A program made the position numbers and the translations under genes. This document shows positions 39,171-48,576 of a stretch of DNA of 64,000 nt, piece by piece. Below the pieces are notes generated by a model that was given only the letters and a program-made list of their open reading frames with translations, was not told the DNA's origin and made no database searches. Each line of letters begins with the position of its first letter. Position 1 is the first letter of the stretch. The stretch is from Arthrobacter sp. TMP15 (GTDB lineage: Bacteria; Actinomycetota; Actinomycetes; Actinomycetales; Micrococcaceae), in the NCBI RefSeq assembly GCF_039529835.1, contig NZ_CP154262.1, forward strand, positions 1,736,001 to 1,800,000. Direction: 5' to 3'.

Positions 39171-39889
39171 TAGAGCGCCAACTCCCGGTACCGGGCGATC
39201 GCCTCTTGCGGATCGCCGTCGAACACTAAATCACCGTGGTCAATCACCAGAACACGGTGGAAGGTTGCGGCCAACGTGAGGTCGTGAGTAGACATGATCA
39301 ACTGCTGAGGAAGTGTTTCAAGACGTTGCATGAGCATTCTCGTGTTGCGCAAATCAAGCAGGGTTGATGGCTCATCCAGCACCAATATCTCGGGAACAAC
39401 GGCCAACACTGTGGCAAGGGCCGTCAGTTGACGTTCACCACCTGAAAGTTCATAGATGCTGCTTTCCGCCAAATGTTCAAGACCGTAGTCCGCAAGGATG
39501 GCCAGGGCCTTGTCCTTGCGCTCCCGCTTACCCAGTTTCTGCCGGCGCAAAGACAGCTCTACGTCTTCTTGAGGTGTTGGCATGACTAACTGGGACATGG
39601 GATCCGTAAAGACAAAGCCCACGCTGCGTCGCACCGCCGATGACTCAGTGATGGTATTGCGGCCATTGACAACGACCGTGCCGGTCGATGGGCGCACAAG
39701 CCCGTTCAGCATCCGCAATAAGGTCGATTTACCGGATCCGTTTGCGCCAATGACAGCAATTCGAGACTCCGTCAGCCGCAAGGTCAGAGGCGCCAGAATT
39801 CTTTTGGCGTCCTGGCGTCGAGGATCAATCGGGGGGATGCTGACACCGGCCTGTGTCAGGACAATGGTGTTTTGAGCAGAAGGGTTCAC
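39170..39889 (-). CDS. bioM: Biotin ECF transporter ATPase BioM
   Basis: 239 residues. Walker A is GANGSGKSTLLR, the signature is YELSGGERQL, and Walker B is ILVLDEPSTLLD. The start is GTG 39889, which overlaps the bioY stop as GTGA; the frame stays open upstream inside bioY but is not used. Energises BioY/BioN for biotin uptake. Confidence 0.92.
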   Translation of the reverse strand: MNPSAQNTIVLTQAGVSIPPIDPRRQDAKRILAPLTLRLTESRIAVIGANGSGKSTLLRMLNGLVRPSTGTVVVNGRNTITESSAVRRSVGFVFTDPMSQLVMPTPQEDVELSLRRQKLGKRERKDKALAILADYGLEHLAESSIYELSGGERQLTALATVLAVVPEILVLDEPSTLLDLRNTRMLMQRLETLPQQLIMSTHDLTLAATFHRVLVIDHGDLVFDGDPQEAIARYRELAL

Positions 39890-40536
39890 TTGCTTCGACG
39901 GAGCAAAAGATCCGGGAACGCCCGGTGCAGGCTCAACGCAATGATCACGGCTAGAACATTCTTGAGAATGTCGCCCGGCAAAAAAACAACATCCGCGAGC
40001 ATGGCCGTTGGCAGGCTCATGCCTTTGATGACAAATCCCACAATTCCACTGAGGTGAATAACTACTGTACCCGCCATGGCTGCAGCAAAAAGCGCAGCGG
40101 CTCGCCAGCGGCTGCGCACTGCCCACGTGGCCAGAAGGCCCACAGTTGCGGCACCGAAAATGAAGCCAATGATGTAACCAGCCGATGGGCTCGCCAACAC
40201 TGCCGGGCCTGCCCGGAAACCGCTAAAAATTGGAAGCCCGATCAGCCCCAACAGCACGTACAGCCCTACGGCTGCAGTCCCTCGGGCAAAACCAAGAACA
40301 AGACCGCACAGCACTACCACCAGCGTCTGCAAGGTGATGGCTACGCCCGCTGGGCCAACATTGATGCCCGGTACTGCAATGGACGCTGCCAAGAGAGCGG
40401 CAAAAACAGCGATCAGCGAGAGGTCCATAGCGCCCCATCGGACTCTCCGGGAGCGTAGCCCATCCTTATTGTTGGGCGCATCGGAGAGTGGAGTTGATGT
40501 ACTCAATGTCTCATCCACAGGTCGTGAAAAACTCAT
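39886..40536 (-). CDS. bioY: Biotin transporter substrate-binding S component BioY
   Basis: 216 residues with a 35-residue polar N-terminus and six hydrophobic helices. GLYVLLGLIGLPIFSGF and PSAGYIIGFIFGA are the BioY signature regions that line the biotin pocket. First gene of bioYMN, divergent from the ABC-F gene. A GAGTT-N5-AACTC operator-like repeat lies 35 bases upstream. Confidence 0.93.
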   Translation of the reverse strand: MSFSRPVDETLSTSTPLSDAPNNKDGLRSRRVRWGAMDLSLIAVFAALLAASIAVPGINVGPAGVAITLQTLVVVLCGLVLGFARGTAAVGLYVLLGLIGLPIFSGFRAGPAVLASPSAGYIIGFIFGAATVGLLATWAVRSRWRAAALFAAAMAGTVVIHLSGIVGFVIKGMSLPTAMLADVVFLPGDILKNVLAVIIALSLHRAFPDLLLRRSK

Positions 40537-40570
40537 TATTGCTGCTTTCGGTAAAGTTTTGCCAAGGTAA

Positions 40571-40616
40571 GAGTTGGACGAACTCAGATCCTCGTTAGAC
40601 TAGGTAGGTTGTTCAA
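40571..40616 (-). promoter_or_regulatory. Candidate bioY promoter with operator
   Basis: On the minus strand TTGAAC (40616-40611) and GAGGAT (40593-40588) are 17 bases apart and could be -35 and -10. A perfect GAGTT-N5-AACTC inverted repeat (40571-40585) would then overlap the transcription start. A biotin-responsive repressor of BioQ or BirA type is the obvious candidate, but the motif is not one I can assign. Confidence 0.35.
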
Positions 40617-40686
40617 CGCTGCTCTCATCCGGAACCGGAGAAATACGTTTCGCGGCACTTACCCACTTACGTGAAAGGTTACTACG

Positions 40687-42285
40687 TTGATATCGGTCCA
40701 AGACCTTGAGTTACGTGCTGGAGCGCGCCTGCTCATGGACGAAGTATCCTTCCGCATCGACTCCGGTGACAAAATTGGTTTGGTGGGCCGTAATGGCGCC
40801 GGCAAAACCACCCTAACCCGTGTATTGGCCGGGGAAGGACTCCCTGCAGGTGGCAAGGTCACCCGTACCGGCGAGATCGGCTACCTACCGCAGGATCCCC
40901 GCACCCCTGACATGGAGCAGCTTGCCAAGGACCGTATCCTCTCGGCCCGTGACCTTGATAAGGTCATCACCAAGTTGCGCAAGGCTGAAAGCGACATGGC
41001 CAGTGAGGACAACTCTGTTCGGGACAAGGCAATGCGCCGCTACGACAGGCTTGAGGTGGAGTTCCTTGCTAACGGTGGTTACGCCGCCGAGGCGGAAGCA
41101 GCCGCCATCTCCTCCAACTTGGCACTGCCTGAGCGCATCCTGAACCAGCCCCTAAAAACCCTTTCAGGTGGTCAGCGACGGCGGGTGGAGTTGGCTCGGA
41201 TTCTCTTTTCCGGGGCCAAAACAATGCTCTTGGACGAGCCGACAAACCACTTGGACGCCGATTCCATCGCTTGGCTGCGCGACTTCCTCAAAAGCCACAA
41301 TGGCGGTCTGATTGTGATTAGTCACGACACCGAACTCCTTGAAGCCACTGTCAATAAGGTTTACCACCTGGATGCCAACCGGGCCACGATTGACCAGTAC
41401 AACTTGGGTTGGAAGAAATACTTGGCTCAGCGCGAAACTGATGAACGGGCACGACGCCGGGAGCGGGCCAACGCTGAGAAGAAGGCCGGAGTCCTCATGG
41501 ACCAGGCAAACAAGATGCGTGCCAAGGCCACCAAGGCTGTGGCCGCGCAGAACATGGCCAAGCGCGCCGAAAGGTTGCTGGCCGGGCTCGAAGAAGTTCG
41601 CGCCCAGGACAAGGTTGCAGCGTTGCGCTTCCCCGATCCTGCTCCTTGTGGAAAGACCCCTCTGACCGCTGAGGGCCTTAGTAAGTCCTACGGCTCGCTG
41701 GAAATCTTCACCGATGTCAGCCTCGCTATTGACCGCGGCTCCAAAGTCGTGATTCTGGGTCTAAACGGTGCTGGTAAAACAACTTTGTTACGCATGCTTG
41801 CAGGTGTTTCCAAACCAGACACGGGTGAAGTGATTGCCGGCCATGGACTGAAAGTGGGCTACTACGCCCAGGAGCATGACACTCTTGATGTAACCCGCAC
41901 CGTCTTGGAAAACATGCGTTCCTCAGCTGGTGATATGAACGACGCCGAAGTTCGCGGCATCCTCGGGTCCTTCCTTTTCTCCGGTGATGATGTGAACAAG
42001 CCTGCCGGAGTACTCTCCGGCGGTGAAAAAACCCGTTTGGCGTTGGCTACTATCGTTGCCTCAAGTGCCAACGTGTTGCTGCTTGATGAGCCCACTAACA
42101 ACCTTGACCCGGCCAGCCGCGCAGAGATCTTGGGAGCACTGAAGAACTACACGGGCGCTGTTGTCCTTGTTAGCCACGATGAAGGCGCAGTGGCAGCACT
42201 GGATCCTGAACGCGTGGTCCTGTTACCTGACGGTGACGAGGACCTCTGGAGCCAGGACTACCTAGACCTGATAACACTGGCTTAG
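40687..42285 (+). CDS. ABC-F family ATPase (translation factor / Uup-EttA type)
   Basis: 532 residues with two ABC domains and no membrane helices. Walker A motifs are GRNGAGKTTL and GLNGAGKTTL; signatures are TLSGGQRRR and VLSGGEKTR. Between them lies a charged P-site tRNA-interaction linker (RRRERANAEKKAG). The start is TTG at 40687, preceded by GAAAGG at good spacing; the next Met would cut into the first domain. The role is probably ribosome-associated; antibiotic protection cannot be judged from sequence. Confidence 0.9.
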   Translation: MISVQDLELRAGARLLMDEVSFRIDSGDKIGLVGRNGAGKTTLTRVLAGEGLPAGGKVTRTGEIGYLPQDPRTPDMEQLAKDRILSARDLDKVITKLRKAESDMASEDNSVRDKAMRRYDRLEVEFLANGGYAAEAEAAAISSNLALPERILNQPLKTLSGGQRRRVELARILFSGAKTMLLDEPTNHLDADSIAWLRDFLKSHNGGLIVISHDTELLEATVNKVYHLDANRATIDQYNLGWKKYLAQRETDERARRRERANAEKKAGVLMDQANKMRAKATKAVAAQNMAKRAERLLAGLEEVRAQDKVAALRFPDPAPCGKTPLTAEGLSKSYGSLEIFTDVSLAIDRGSKVVILGLNGAGKTTLLRMLAGVSKPDTGEVIAGHGLKVGYYAQEHDTLDVTRTVLENMRSSAGDMNDAEVRGILGSFLFSGDDVNKPAGVLSGGEKTRLALATIVASSANVLLLDEPTNNLDPASRAEILGALKNYTGAVVLVSHDEGAVAALDPERVVLLPDGDEDLWSQDYLDLITLA

Positions 42286-42304
42286 CACTAAGAATTTCTG
42301 CAAG

Positions 42305-42342
42305 AACTGCCGTTCGCTACCTTTAGCGGACGGCAGTTTCTT
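42305..42342. terminator. Terminator overlapping the 3' end of ybaK
   Basis: Fourteen-base arms (42305-42318, 42325-42338) pair with one G-T, loop of six, then TCTTTT. It ends the ABC-F transcript. The right arm covers the last codons and stop of the converging ybaK, so the same DNA is both coding and terminator. Confidence 0.8.
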
Positions 42343-42835
42343 TTGCACCAGTGGTGGCCAAGAGTTGGCTATAACTCATGGAGAGCATCGCTTGATGGCT
42401 GCCAGCGCCCGCCCACAGCACCGGAAACTGGGCCAGATCGCAGTCAAGAAATGTGTGAATGGGTCGGGGGTGCCCCAGTGGAGCGACACCTCCCACCGGC
42501 TGCCCGGTGTGCTGGAGAACAAATTCCGGACTCGCTCGCCTGATTTTTCCTAGGCCGTGTACCCGGGCAACGAGTTTCACGTCTACTTTTGCCGCCCCGC
42601 TGGCAAGGATCAGCAGGGGAGCGCCGTCACATTCGAAAATCAGGCTGTTCGCAATGGCACCAACCGTGCAGCCAAGCACAGCAGCTGCGGTGGCAGCCGT
42701 GGCAACCGATTCCGGCACAACTATCACTGTGTCCGCCAGCCCTGCTCTAAGCAAAGCTGCCCGTACGTTTTCAACAACCGGGTCTTCACCAGCATCTTCA
42801 GAAGGATAGGGCAGTGAAGTGTTCAACTCTTTCAT
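42323..42835 (-). CDS. ybaK: YbaK/EbsC-type aminoacyl-tRNA deacylase
   Basis: 170 residues. The YbaK fold is seen in NSLIFECDGAPLLILASGAAKVD, here split by the strand ends, the active-site Lys region, and GQPVGGVAPLGHP near residue 110. Such proteins remove a wrong amino acid, usually Cys, from tRNA-Pro. The start ATG at 42835 is followed 63 bases upstream by the SURF1 gene end; it may share that operon. Confidence 0.87.
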   Translation of the reverse strand: MKELNTSLPYPSEDAGEDPVVENVRAALLRAGLADTVIVVPESVATAATAAAVLGCTVGAIANSLIFECDGAPLLILASGAAKVDVKLVARVHGLGKIRRASPEFVLQHTGQPVGGVAPLGHPRPIHTFLDCDLAQFPVLWAGAGSHQAMLSMSYSQLLATTGAKETAVR

Positions 42836-42898
42836 CCGTTTAGATTAGATGAGAAAAAACACAGCGGCCAAGCAAGTTTGACGGGCTGGTGAGTCTGA

Positions 42899-43792
42899 CT
42901 AAAAACCCTGCGCATCCAAAAGTGCATCCTCTGCTTCCTCGGCGGTGGGTTTGGCTCCCGGACGGCGACGCTTGGGATGCTGGCGGGGATGGAATGCCGA
43001 TCCTCTGCCGTAGACCTCTTCCACCGGTACGCCTGACGCCTGTGCCTCTTGTGCGTCAAAGTCATCATTGCGGCGTTGTGTTCTGGCAGCATAGCCAAAT
43101 CCGACGAATGCCAGGATCCCAAAAGCGATCCACTGGAGTGCGTAACTGAGATGTGAGCCTTCATCGATAGAAGGGGAGGGGAACGCTACGGGGCGGATGG
43201 CGGCCGCTGGTGTTTCACTGGCCAATTGTCCGTAAGCACCTTTTTTGATGGGGTAATTCAGTTCCGCGGCGTAGTCATTGAGCTCAATGGTGGCCAGCTG
43301 ACCCGGGGGTGCTCCACGGTCAAGCTTGGGCTCAGGCGGCTTCAGTCTTGCAACGACGCTGACAACACCGGGCTCCGGCTGCGGGATGGCATCTGGATGC
43401 CCTGCTTCCTTGTTGCCAATAGGCAGCCACCCACGGTCGATAATGACCGTGTCACCGTTTTCCAAGATCAACGGGACAAGCACTTCATAACCAGCAGCGC
43501 CGTTGAGAGGACGATTACGCACAATGCGTTCATCCGCCACCTGATAGGTGCCTTTCAAACGAACCTGGGTCCATTCTTTTGCAGGATCAAGAGTGTCAAA
43601 ATTTGAAGCTACGTCCGCATAGTCATAAATCGTGCCAGCGTAGTTCTCCTGGATTTTACTGATGTTCTCAACCACGGCATTGCGGCGGTTGATTTGCCAG
43701 TTTCCCAAGGCCACGCAGGCGATGGCAAACACAAGTGCCATGGCAAAATAGCCCATCCACCTGCTGGAGAACAGAAATTTATAGGTCTTCAT
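42899..43792 (-). CDS. SURF1 family cytochrome-oxidase assembly protein
   Basis: 297 residues with one helix near each end of the core: YFAMALVFAIACVALGNW near residue 15 and YALQWIAFGILAFVGFGYA near residue 220. GNWQINRR and the VIIDRGWLPIG block are SURF1 signatures. A charged cytoplasmic tail of about 60 residues follows. It helps insert haem A or assemble aa3 oxidase, so it belongs functionally with ctaA and ctaB. Third gene of a minus-strand set DUF3099 - small protein - surf1 - ybaK. Confidence 0.9.
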   Translation of the reverse strand: MKTYKFLFSSRWMGYFAMALVFAIACVALGNWQINRRNAVVENISKIQENYAGTIYDYADVASNFDTLDPAKEWTQVRLKGTYQVADERIVRNRPLNGAAGYEVLVPLILENGDTVIIDRGWLPIGNKEAGHPDAIPQPEPGVVSVVARLKPPEPKLDRGAPPGQLATIELNDYAAELNYPIKKGAYGQLASETPAAAIRPVAFPSPSIDEGSHLSYALQWIAFGILAFVGFGYAARTQRRNDDFDAQEAQASGVPVEEVYGRGSAFHPRQHPKRRRPGAKPTAEEAEDALLDAQGF

Positions 43793-43795
43793 GAA

Positions 43796-44050
43796 CTAGA
43801 CAGAGTCCTTAGGGCTCAAGGGCTGAGTTTCCTTCCATAAGGAACGGCTTTGCAGGTAGTCTTCCAACCACGCTGCGTGATCGGAGCAAGCCAACCAGAT
43901 CTTGCGTCGCTCAGCTGTGTGAATCTTGGGATTGTTCCAGAGCAGCGCGGTAGTGGCATTCTCACGACAGCCTCTCCGTGAGCAGATGGGAGTCTGGGGT
44001 TGCTCCGTCACCGGTTTTCCATCCCCGGGCAACATATCGAAGATGTTCAT
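43796..44050 (-). CDS. Small conserved protein, possible zinc binder
   Basis: 84 residues, no membrane helix. Two Cys in CSRRGCRE near residue 23 and a further Cys-x2-His in ACSDHAAW near residue 54 could hold one metal ion. The central ALLWNNPKIHTAERRKIWL looks strongly conserved in Actinobacteria from memory. ATG overlaps the DUF3099 stop (ATGA), and surf1 starts 3 bases after its stop, so the three are coupled. A link to cytochrome oxidase assembly is a guess from context. Confidence 0.8.
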   Translation of the reverse strand: MNIFDMLPGDGKPVTEQPQTPICSRRGCRENATTALLWNNPKIHTAERRKIWLACSDHAAWLEDYLQSRSLWKETQPLSPKDSV

Positions 44051-44523
44051 GATGCTTGCTCTCCTGCTTCTGGGCCATCCATGTTTGGGTCTTTCATGTT
44101 TGGGCTATCCATCTCATCCGGGACAATCTCACCGGCGAGTACATCGGAAACACCACTTTCGTCATCCTCAGTACTGTTCTGCCCACCCTCGATGCCATAG
44201 GTTGGGGCATTTTCAAGCAGTTCAACTCTCTCTTGGTGAACAATGTCTGCCCCACCATTAGCGATCACCACAGCAACCCACGGCAGAACCACGGCACCGA
44301 TGACGGGTATGAGCTTGAACCATCCGTCGAAAACAAAGATTGCCGCAAGGCAGACCATCCGAATGCCCATCGTGACAGCGTATTTCACCATACGGCTGTG
44401 CATGTCTTCGCTATGCGCAATGGCCGCATTGGTAATGGCTTGGACGCTAGAAACGGGCGCACCGTGACGGTACTTGCTGCGCCGTTCCGTACCGGGCTTC
44501 GGCATGGCTGATTGGTCTTTCAT
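44047..44523 (-). CDS. DUF3099 membrane protein
   Basis: 158 residues. Two hydrophobic helices (VTMGIRMVCLAAIFVF and VIGAVVLPWVAVVIANG, residues about 50-90) after a basic N-terminus, as in DUF3099. The acidic C-terminal tail ends with SPNM/DPNM pentapeptides from a 15-base duplication (44078-44107). ATG 44523 is preferred over the adjacent GTG because GGGAG lies at a better distance. Function unknown. Confidence 0.82.
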   Translation of the reverse strand: MKDQSAMPKPGTERRSKYRHGAPVSSVQAITNAAIAHSEDMHSRMVKYAVTMGIRMVCLAAIFVFDGWFKLIPVIGAVVLPWVAVVIANGGADIVHQERVELLENAPTYGIEGGQNSTEDDESGVSDVLAGEIVPDEMDSPNMKDPNMDGPEAGEQAS

Positions 44524-44719
44524 CACACTCCCAGGGACACCCTTATTCTCTCACCGAGAGGGGGCACAACCAAAAGCCAAGTGTGTGGGCGCAGCCCTTT
44601 CACCGTAGGATTCATTAACTGCAGCTAACTTTCAAGAGTAGTCGTCGGGTACCTTGGGGGATTGTCCAGGAGTCTTCTCGATAACCAAAGCAATTTGCTG
44701 CTCCAATCCGTCATTTTGA

Positions 44720-45478
<759 letters not shown>

Positions 45479-45688
45479 CACGCAGATGGCTCGGGCAGCC
45501 CGACTTGTGCTAGCGATCCCTCATCCAGTGCCTGGTGGGGCTTTCAAGCGCTTCCTAGGCGTTTTGACTAGGCCTGCGGTGGCAGCTATGACGTGGCGGC
45601 TGCTTGAGCACGGATAAGATTCGATATAAAGCCCAAGGCAACCCCAACCGCCCGGCACAGATTGATCAGTTCAAATTAAGGATGTTTT
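45479..45688. other. Gap between fabG and the second SDR, with a 43-codon open frame
   Basis: An ATG at 45486 opens a frame to 45617 that would encode a short basic, Ala/Leu-rich peptide. It lacks a clear ribosome site and I recognise no family. It may be a real small protein, a gene remnant, or chance. An AAGGAT ribosome site for the next gene lies at 45679-45684. Confidence 0.25.
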
Positions 45689-46429
45689 ATGGGAAAGCTT
45701 GACGGAAAGACCGCTATTGTCACCGGATCCTCACGTGGAGTTGGCGCCGATGTAGCGAAGTACCTCGCCGCTGAGGGTGCCGCGGTAGTGGTTAACTACC
45801 GCCAGAAGGCCCCGCGCGCCAACAAGGTTGTGGCGCAGATCATTGAGGCCGGCGGCCGCGCAGTTGCTGTTGGTGCCGACCTCACAACTCAGGAGGGTGT
45901 CCAGAGCCTTGTCAGTGCTGCCCTGGAGAACTTCGGTTCACTGGATCTCTTGGTTCTGAACGCCTCTGGCGGCATGGAAAGCGGCATGGCCGAGAACTAC
46001 GCGCTGCTGTTGAACCGTGACGCACAGGTCAACCTACTCAATGCGGCCATGCCGCTGCTGCCCGCTGGCTCGCGCGTGGTGTTTGTCACAAGCCACCAGG
46101 CGCACTTTATTGAAACTGTGCCCACCATGCCGGAGTACGAGCCTGTAGCTAAGAGCAAACGTGCCGGTGAGGATGCCTTGCGCGCCTTGATCCCGAATCT
46201 GGAAGCGGAGCACATCTCCTTGGTGGTGGTCTCAGCTGACATGATCGAGGGAACAGTCACCGCAACGCTCCTTGACCGTGCAAATCCAGGCGCCATTGAG
46301 GCTCGCCGCGCCGAAGCCGGCCGCCTCTACTCCGTATCCGAATTTGCTGCTGAAATTGCCAACATGGCAACCGCAGACGTTCCCAACGGTCACACCGAAT
46401 ACGTGGGCGGAGCCAGCACCTTCAAATAG
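45689..46429 (+). CDS. SDR-family oxidoreductase with atypical active site
   Basis: 246 residues. TGSSRGVG near residue 13 binds NAD(P). The NNAG motif is altered to LNASGGM. The catalytic Ser is plausible in FVTSHQAHF. The usual Y-x3-K is not present: the region reads EYEPVAKSKRAGED, with Lys five and seven residues after Tyr. Either the pair is shifted or the enzyme is altered. ATG 45689 with AAGGAT upstream. Follows fabG by about 210 bases and ends before a terminator. Confidence 0.82.
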   Translation: MGKLDGKTAIVTGSSRGVGADVAKYLAAEGAAVVVNYRQKAPRANKVVAQIIEAGGRAVAVGADLTTQEGVQSLVSAALENFGSLDLLVLNASGGMESGMAENYALLLNRDAQVNLLNAAMPLLPAGSRVVFVTSHQAHFIETVPTMPEYEPVAKSKRAGEDALRALIPNLEAEHISLVVVSADMIEGTVTATLLDRANPGAIEARRAEAGRLYSVSEFAAEIANMATADVPNGHTEYVGGASTFK

Positions 46430-46484
46430 GCCAGGTAGACCGCTGCTGCACCCTGGCGGCTGCACCTTGGCGTAAACACACATT

Positions 46485-46532
46485 GATCGAGCCCGTTCCA
46501 ATCCGTATGTGCGGACCGGAGCGGGCTCGATC
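46485..46532 (+). terminator. Terminator after the second SDR
   Basis: Fifteen-base arms (46485-46499 and 46518-46532) with one G-T pair and a small inner stem (TCCG/CGGA), followed by GTGTTTGT. It ends the fabG/SDR transcripts before the converging serB. Confidence 0.75.
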
Positions 46533-46575
46533 GTGTTTGTACCTAGTGCGCATCCTTTTACAATCGGCTTATTCG

Positions 46576-46613
46576 CCCAAGACCAGCAGTTCAGCCCGAG
46601 ACCAGCAGTTCAG
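46576..46613. repeat. 19-bp tandem duplication
   Basis: Two copies of a 19-base unit (46576-46594 and 46595-46613) differ at one base. They lie just after the serB stop on the minus strand, in noncoding DNA. Confidence 0.75.
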
Positions 46614-46632
46614 CGGGCCTACTGGGCGGCTG

Positions 46633-47562
46633 CTAGGGCGTCCAGATGTTAGCTAGGGCCAGGGCAATATCAAGATTTGGCAGGTTGATCTGAGCGTCGG
46701 CGGCTTCGCGAACTGCCGGTTTTGCGTTGAATGCCACTCCCAGTGCAGCAGCAGCCATCATGTCGAGGTCATTGGCACCGTCACCAATGGCCATGGTGGC
46801 TTCAGCACCGATGCCAACTTCCTGGCTCCAGCTCTGCAACTGCACGGCCTTAGTGGCTCTATCAACTACCGCCCCCACCACTTTGCCGCTTAGGTGCCCA
46901 TCAATGATTTCGAGGTCGTTTGCCATCGCGAAATCTAAGCCCAGTTTCTCGGCCAGCGGGGTGAGGATCTGTGAAAAGCCCCCTGAAACAGCGGCAACAA
47001 CGTGTCCTGCTTCCTTTGCCTGGGATACGAGCCGTTCGGCCCCGGCTGAAAGCTGGATCGCCGCGCCAACCTCCGCCAGTACGCTCTCCGGAAGTCCCGC
47101 TAGGGTGGCCACCCGATGATGCAGACTTTGAGCAAAATCCAACTCTCCGCGCATGGCCGCCTCGGTGACCTTTGTGACCTCGGCTTCGGCCTCCGATCCA
47201 GCATGGGCTGCCAAAAGTTCAATCACTTCCTGCTGGATCAGTGTGGAGTCAACATCCAAAATGATGAATTTACGTTTTGCCCAGCGAAGCGAGTCGGGAA
47301 CAACGGCAGTGTTTATTTCTCCGGCACCGGCCTCAGTGAGGGCCCGACGCAAGCGAGTCAGTCGTGCAGCAGCTTGGGCGTGAGTTGTTCCCGAAGGAGT
47401 GAGGGATCCCAGTTCCAGCACAATCACTTCAAATTCAGGATGGTTCTCGCGTCGTTCCGAGGCGATGGTGTAACCATGCTCGGTCAATACTGTCCTGGTT
47501 TTCTCCATGGCTGCAGGGGAGAGCGTTTGGCCATAGCTAACTGCTGTGAAAGTGGAGGGCAT
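46633..47562 (-). CDS. serB: Phosphoserine phosphatase SerB
   Basis: Last step of serine biosynthesis. About 309 residues from ATG 47562. An N-terminal ACT-like part (residues 1-95) is followed by the HAD domain: FIILDVDSTLIQQEVIE near residue 98 holds the nucleophile Asp, VSGGFSQIL is motif II, and AIGDGANDLDMM is motif III. The open frame extends far upstream; ATG 47676 is a possible alternative start, but MPSTFTAVSYGQ fits family N-termini better. Divergent from the ABC gene. Confidence 0.9.
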   Translation of the reverse strand: MPSTFTAVSYGQTLSPAAMEKTRTVLTEHGYTIASERRENHPEFEVIVLELGSLTPSGTTHAQAAARLTRLRRALTEAGAGEINTAVVPDSLRWAKRKFIILDVDSTLIQQEVIELLAAHAGSEAEAEVTKVTEAAMRGELDFAQSLHHRVATLAGLPESVLAEVGAAIQLSAGAERLVSQAKEAGHVVAAVSGGFSQILTPLAEKLGLDFAMANDLEIIDGHLSGKVVGAVVDRATKAVQLQSWSQEVGIGAEATMAIGDGANDLDMMAAAALGVAFNAKPAVREAADAQINLPNLDIALALANIWTP

Positions 47563-47689
47563 GCTAAGAATTCTACCCGCACCCGACTGTGCCTCCACGA
47601 ATCCCATCCAAGGCCCCTCTCCTACTTCTTCATAGCGAACGGCGTGCTGGTTAGCGCAGTCCACCTCTCGTGTCATAAGCTCATTGATT

Positions 47690-48475
47690 ATGAGTGAAGT
47701 CTTAGGTTTGGCCGGTGTCAGCGTTGTCCGCGGCACTAAAACATTGTTGGACAACGTCGACTGGCGTGTCATAGAAGGCGAACGTTGGGTGGTTCTTGGA
47801 CCCAACGGTGCTGGCAAGAGCACATTGTTGCAAATTGCTGGTGCCCGCATGCACCCCACGCGTGGGGTTGCCGGGATTCTAGATGAGGTTTTGGGGGCCG
47901 TTGACGTCTTCGAGTTGCGCCCTCGTATTGGTTTGGCCTCTGCCAGTCTCGCAAACCAGATTCCGGAGCATGAGAAGGTGCTCAATGTAGTTGTGACGGC
48001 TTCTTACGGCGTCACAGGTCGCTGGCGCGAAGCATACGATCGTAATGATGAACGCCGTGCGTTTGGTCTGCTCGAGGAGTGGGGTGTTTCAACGTTCTTT
48101 AACCGCACCTTTGGTTCATTGAGCGATGGCGAACGCAAGCGGGTGCAGATTGCCCGGGCACTCATGAGTGATCCGGAGCTTCTTTTGCTCGATGAGCCCG
48201 GAGCCGGTCTTGATTTAGCCGGACGTGAAGGCCTGGTCAAGCGCCTCAGCGAACTGGCAGCTGACCCAATGGCCCCCAGCACCGTCCTTGTCACACACCA
48301 CCTTGAAGAGATTCCACCCGGTTTCACGCATGCACTGTTGCTGCGCGACGGTGCCGTGGTTGCCCAAGGGCCCATCGCCGATGTCTTGACGGAAGAGAAA
48401 CTCAGCGCTACGTTCGGCCTGCCGCTGAATGTCGCAAGTAACGCCGGAAGGTACACGGCGACAGCACGGCACTAA
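47690..48475 (+). CDS. Stand-alone ABC ATPase
   Basis: About 261 residues. Walker A is GPNGAGKSTLL, the signature is SLSDGERKRV, with Asp replacing the second Gly of LSGGE, and Walker B is LLLLDEPGAGLD. It resembles the YlmA/ModF-like group of ABC proteins without a neighbouring permease. ATG 47690 lacks a ribosome site and may be leaderless. The partner and substrate are unknown. Confidence 0.82.
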   Translation: MSEVLGLAGVSVVRGTKTLLDNVDWRVIEGERWVVLGPNGAGKSTLLQIAGARMHPTRGVAGILDEVLGAVDVFELRPRIGLASASLANQIPEHEKVLNVVVTASYGVTGRWREAYDRNDERRAFGLLEEWGVSTFFNRTFGSLSDGERKRVQIARALMSDPELLLLDEPGAGLDLAGREGLVKRLSELAADPMAPSTVLVTHHLEEIPPGFTHALLLRDGAVVAQGPIADVLTEEKLSATFGLPLNVASNAGRYTATARH

Positions 48476-48576
48476 CCGTCATCGTTCTACTCGGACACCA
48501 GTAAGAACACCAGACTAGTATTTCGCGATAAGTTTTTTAGTAGGCCACCGAAACCGCATAGGATCCCGCCAGAGCT

